Assembly: GCA_020226215.1 (NCBI GenBank)
Contig: CM035233.1
Location: forward strand, 56,877,751 to 56,941,750
Source of the DNA: Sindora glabra
Taxonomy: Eukaryota; Streptophyta; Magnoliopsida; Fabales; Fabaceae
Direction: 5' to 3'
Length of the DNA stretch: 64,000 bases
This document shows positions 62,330 to 64,000 of this stretch, piece by piece (the first letter of the stretch is position 1; every line of letters begins with the position of its first letter). Position numbers and translations under genes: made by a program. The notes under the pieces were generated by a model. The model did no database searches. It was not told where the DNA came from and was given only the letters and a program-made list of their open reading frames with translations.

Positions 62330-62807
62330 TATAAAAATTTTCTTGTTTTAGGCCACCATTAATTGGATTTATTTTATTTTTAATAAAATTGAATTAAACA
62401 TGCAGTCTAATTATATGAGACCTAAAAGTAATAAAATGATCCAGTGAGTTATATATTTTGCTTATATTATACATATTGTGTTAAGAGTGTTATTTGAGTT
62501 TATTTAGATACATTTGATATAAAGCATATTATTGAGTCCATGATGGGTAGACTTAACTAAAGTTATATATATTATTGAAGTTAGATTTTCTCTCCACATC
62601 AAATGTGTGTGATTGTTCTCCCTACCAGAGTATTGTGACCTGTAAAAGGTGTAAGAAGGAAAGACCTTGTTCTCTATATAAATATTTATGCGAAAGAATT
62701 GAAGATCATGAATGGATTGAAGAGGTATGCACTGTAGTTAATTTTACTATTCTTTTATTTGTGGTTTTATTTTTGATATATGATCTATAAAATTATGAAT
62801 TCTTACA
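62330..62807 (+). repeat. 3' LTR
   Basis: Follows the polypurine tract AAGTGGGAGAA, begins TATAAAAATTTTC (TG mutated to TA) and ends TTACA. Partner of 55802-56272. Confidence 0.88.
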
Positions 62808-62812
62808 ATTTA

Positions 62813-63560
62813 GATAAAAGTTATAATTTTGGAAGGATAAATCACATTTATTTTTCTTATATTTAATCTAATTATATTTACATTTCTTCTATTTTCATAA
62901 ATACGCAGTCCCTCTTTTTATTGGAGGTGAATATATGTTTAAAACAAGAAGGAGGGAAAGTATGTAAATATGAAAAGTAATATCAACATATATTTTTTAA
63001 AATAAAAAGATTATAAGTGTGATCATACAAAATTCTAACAAAGATGAATACAATTTGTCCTATAACTTCAAGTATAAAGAAAAATAATAATATTGAATAC
63101 CAAGGTATTGTTTGTTTTAAGAAAAAGCATTTTTCACAATATATAATTATAAAATATTAAAATAAAAAAATATTTTATTTATCTAATATTAAATATAAAA
63201 AAGTAGAGAAAAATAAATTTCTCTTTTTAAAAGTTTTCTTTTATCAATATATATAAAAATTATATTTTCCTATGAAAATATTTTCTGATGAAATAAATGG
63301 AATTTAAAAACATTTATACTTGCACGTATAATTTTTCACAAACAACACATACATGCGTTACAATGATTCAATTAAAAGAAAATTTTATCATATATATATA
63401 TATATATATATATATTATCTAGGACCTTTTGATGTTTGATGGCCACTTTAAATTTCAATTAATTTGGAGTCGAGACAAATTGAATTCCAATACAAAGGAT
63501 AAACTCTCTTAGTATCTATATTCTTCAATTTACAAGAATCTAAAATTTTATTTAAAAAAA
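62813..63560. other. AT-rich intergenic DNA
   Basis: No gene seen. It includes a (TA)n run at 63391-63415. Confidence 0.6.
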
Positions 63561-63565
63561 ACTAA

Positions 63566-63760
63566 GGCCATGTTTAATGAATGGCTGATTGGTTAACTTT
63601 AACTGGTTTGACTAAAATTGACTTGTTGACTTACTCAACCAGCCAATTTTTATGTTTGGCAATCAGCTGTTTAACTCTCAACTAGCTGATATAGAAATGC
63701 TAAGGACACTAGCGTTTTGGTTCAGCTGATGAAGAAATAATTTATGAAAAATCTGAACTG
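63566..63760. mobile_element. Possible MITE fragment
   Basis: AAGGCCATGTTTAATGAATG followed by repeated GGCTGATTGGTTAAC, CAACCAGCCAAT and CAGCTGAT-type motifs in both orientations, as in plant miniature inverted-repeat elements. The right terminus and target duplication are not evident. Confidence 0.35.
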
Positions 63761-64000
63761 CCCTTAATTAATTCTTGTATTCTGCTGTATGTCCCTACTT
63801 ACAGAAACTGTCTCTCCCTATTTGTCCTCTTTTTGTAGCCCGTCTCTCCCTGTTTGTCCTCTCTTTCTATTTCTCTGATGTGTGGTTCATTTTTCTATTT
63901 TTTTTGCTTAAAATAAATTATTATTTTTATAATTTACTTTTAAATATTATAATTCTAAATATTTAAATGTATACTTTAAAAATTTTAAAATAAAAATTAT

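Larger units (their letters stand above)
55802..62807 (+). mobile_element. Ty1/copia LTR retrotransposon, near full-length, decayed
   Basis: Both LTRs (471 and 478 bp), a tRNA-iMet-type primer binding site just after the 5' LTR (TATGATATTAGAGTAG, a decayed TGGTATCAGAGC), and a polypurine tract AAGTGGGAGAA ending at 62329 are visible. The flanking 5-mers are ATTTG (55797-55801) and ATTTA (62808-62812), a target duplication with one mismatch. Internal order is gag, protease/GAG-pre-integrase, integrase, RT, RNase H, the copia order. Many stops make it inactive. Confidence 0.88.

Overview
This is nuclear DNA from a flowering plant, most likely a eudicot. It is very AT-rich, has spliced genes and plant-type transposons, and carries one clearly recognisable plant protein: an ankyrin-repeat tandem CCCH zinc-finger protein of the Arabidopsis OXS2/AtTZF7 (AtC3H30) group. 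No bacterial, organellar, tRNA, rRNA or CRISPR features were seen. I cannot name the species.

Layout. (1) 1-14547 is copy A of a segment that recurs almost unchanged at 37819-52360 (copy B). Copy A stops in the middle of the CCCH gene at a run of exactly 100 Ns (14548-14647). (2) 14648-31045 is gene-poor and AT-rich, with a badly decayed Ty1/copia element at about 15.4-19.8 kb. (3) 31049-44868 is what I read as one 13.8-kb PIF/Harbinger-type DNA transposon. It has 14-bp terminal inverted repeats and flanking TTA target duplications. On the minus strand it carries a DDE transposase and a Myb/SANT-like protein, both with stop codons. On the plus strand it carries a broken ULP1 (SUMO-protease)-like passenger gene, itself interrupted by a 1.66-kb solo LTR. 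(4) The interval upstream of the CCCH gene, then the intact gene (CDS 51251-53371, 706 aa) with a 5'UTR intron and two upstream ORFs. (5) A nearly full-length but decayed copia element, 55802-62807, with both LTRs. (6) A possible MITE at the right edge.

The most unusual structure is a family of dyad (hairpin) sites, GTTACTGTTTC-loop-GAAACAGTAAC, with about 24 members inside the Harbinger element. Eight lie in an array left of the ULP1-like gene, five consecutive intervals of which measure 147-149 bp. Nine lie in an array right of it at 154-156 bp. The rest are in the introns of the ULP1-like gene, and half-sites reach towards both ends. The array units look distantly related, but the dyad is what is conserved. 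I suggest these are binding sites for the element's transposase or Myb/SANT protein, or a chromatin-phasing array. This is inference.

The 14.5-kb duplication should be treated as a likely assembly redundancy or uncollapsed haplotype until shown otherwise. The only complete CCCH gene is the one in copy B.
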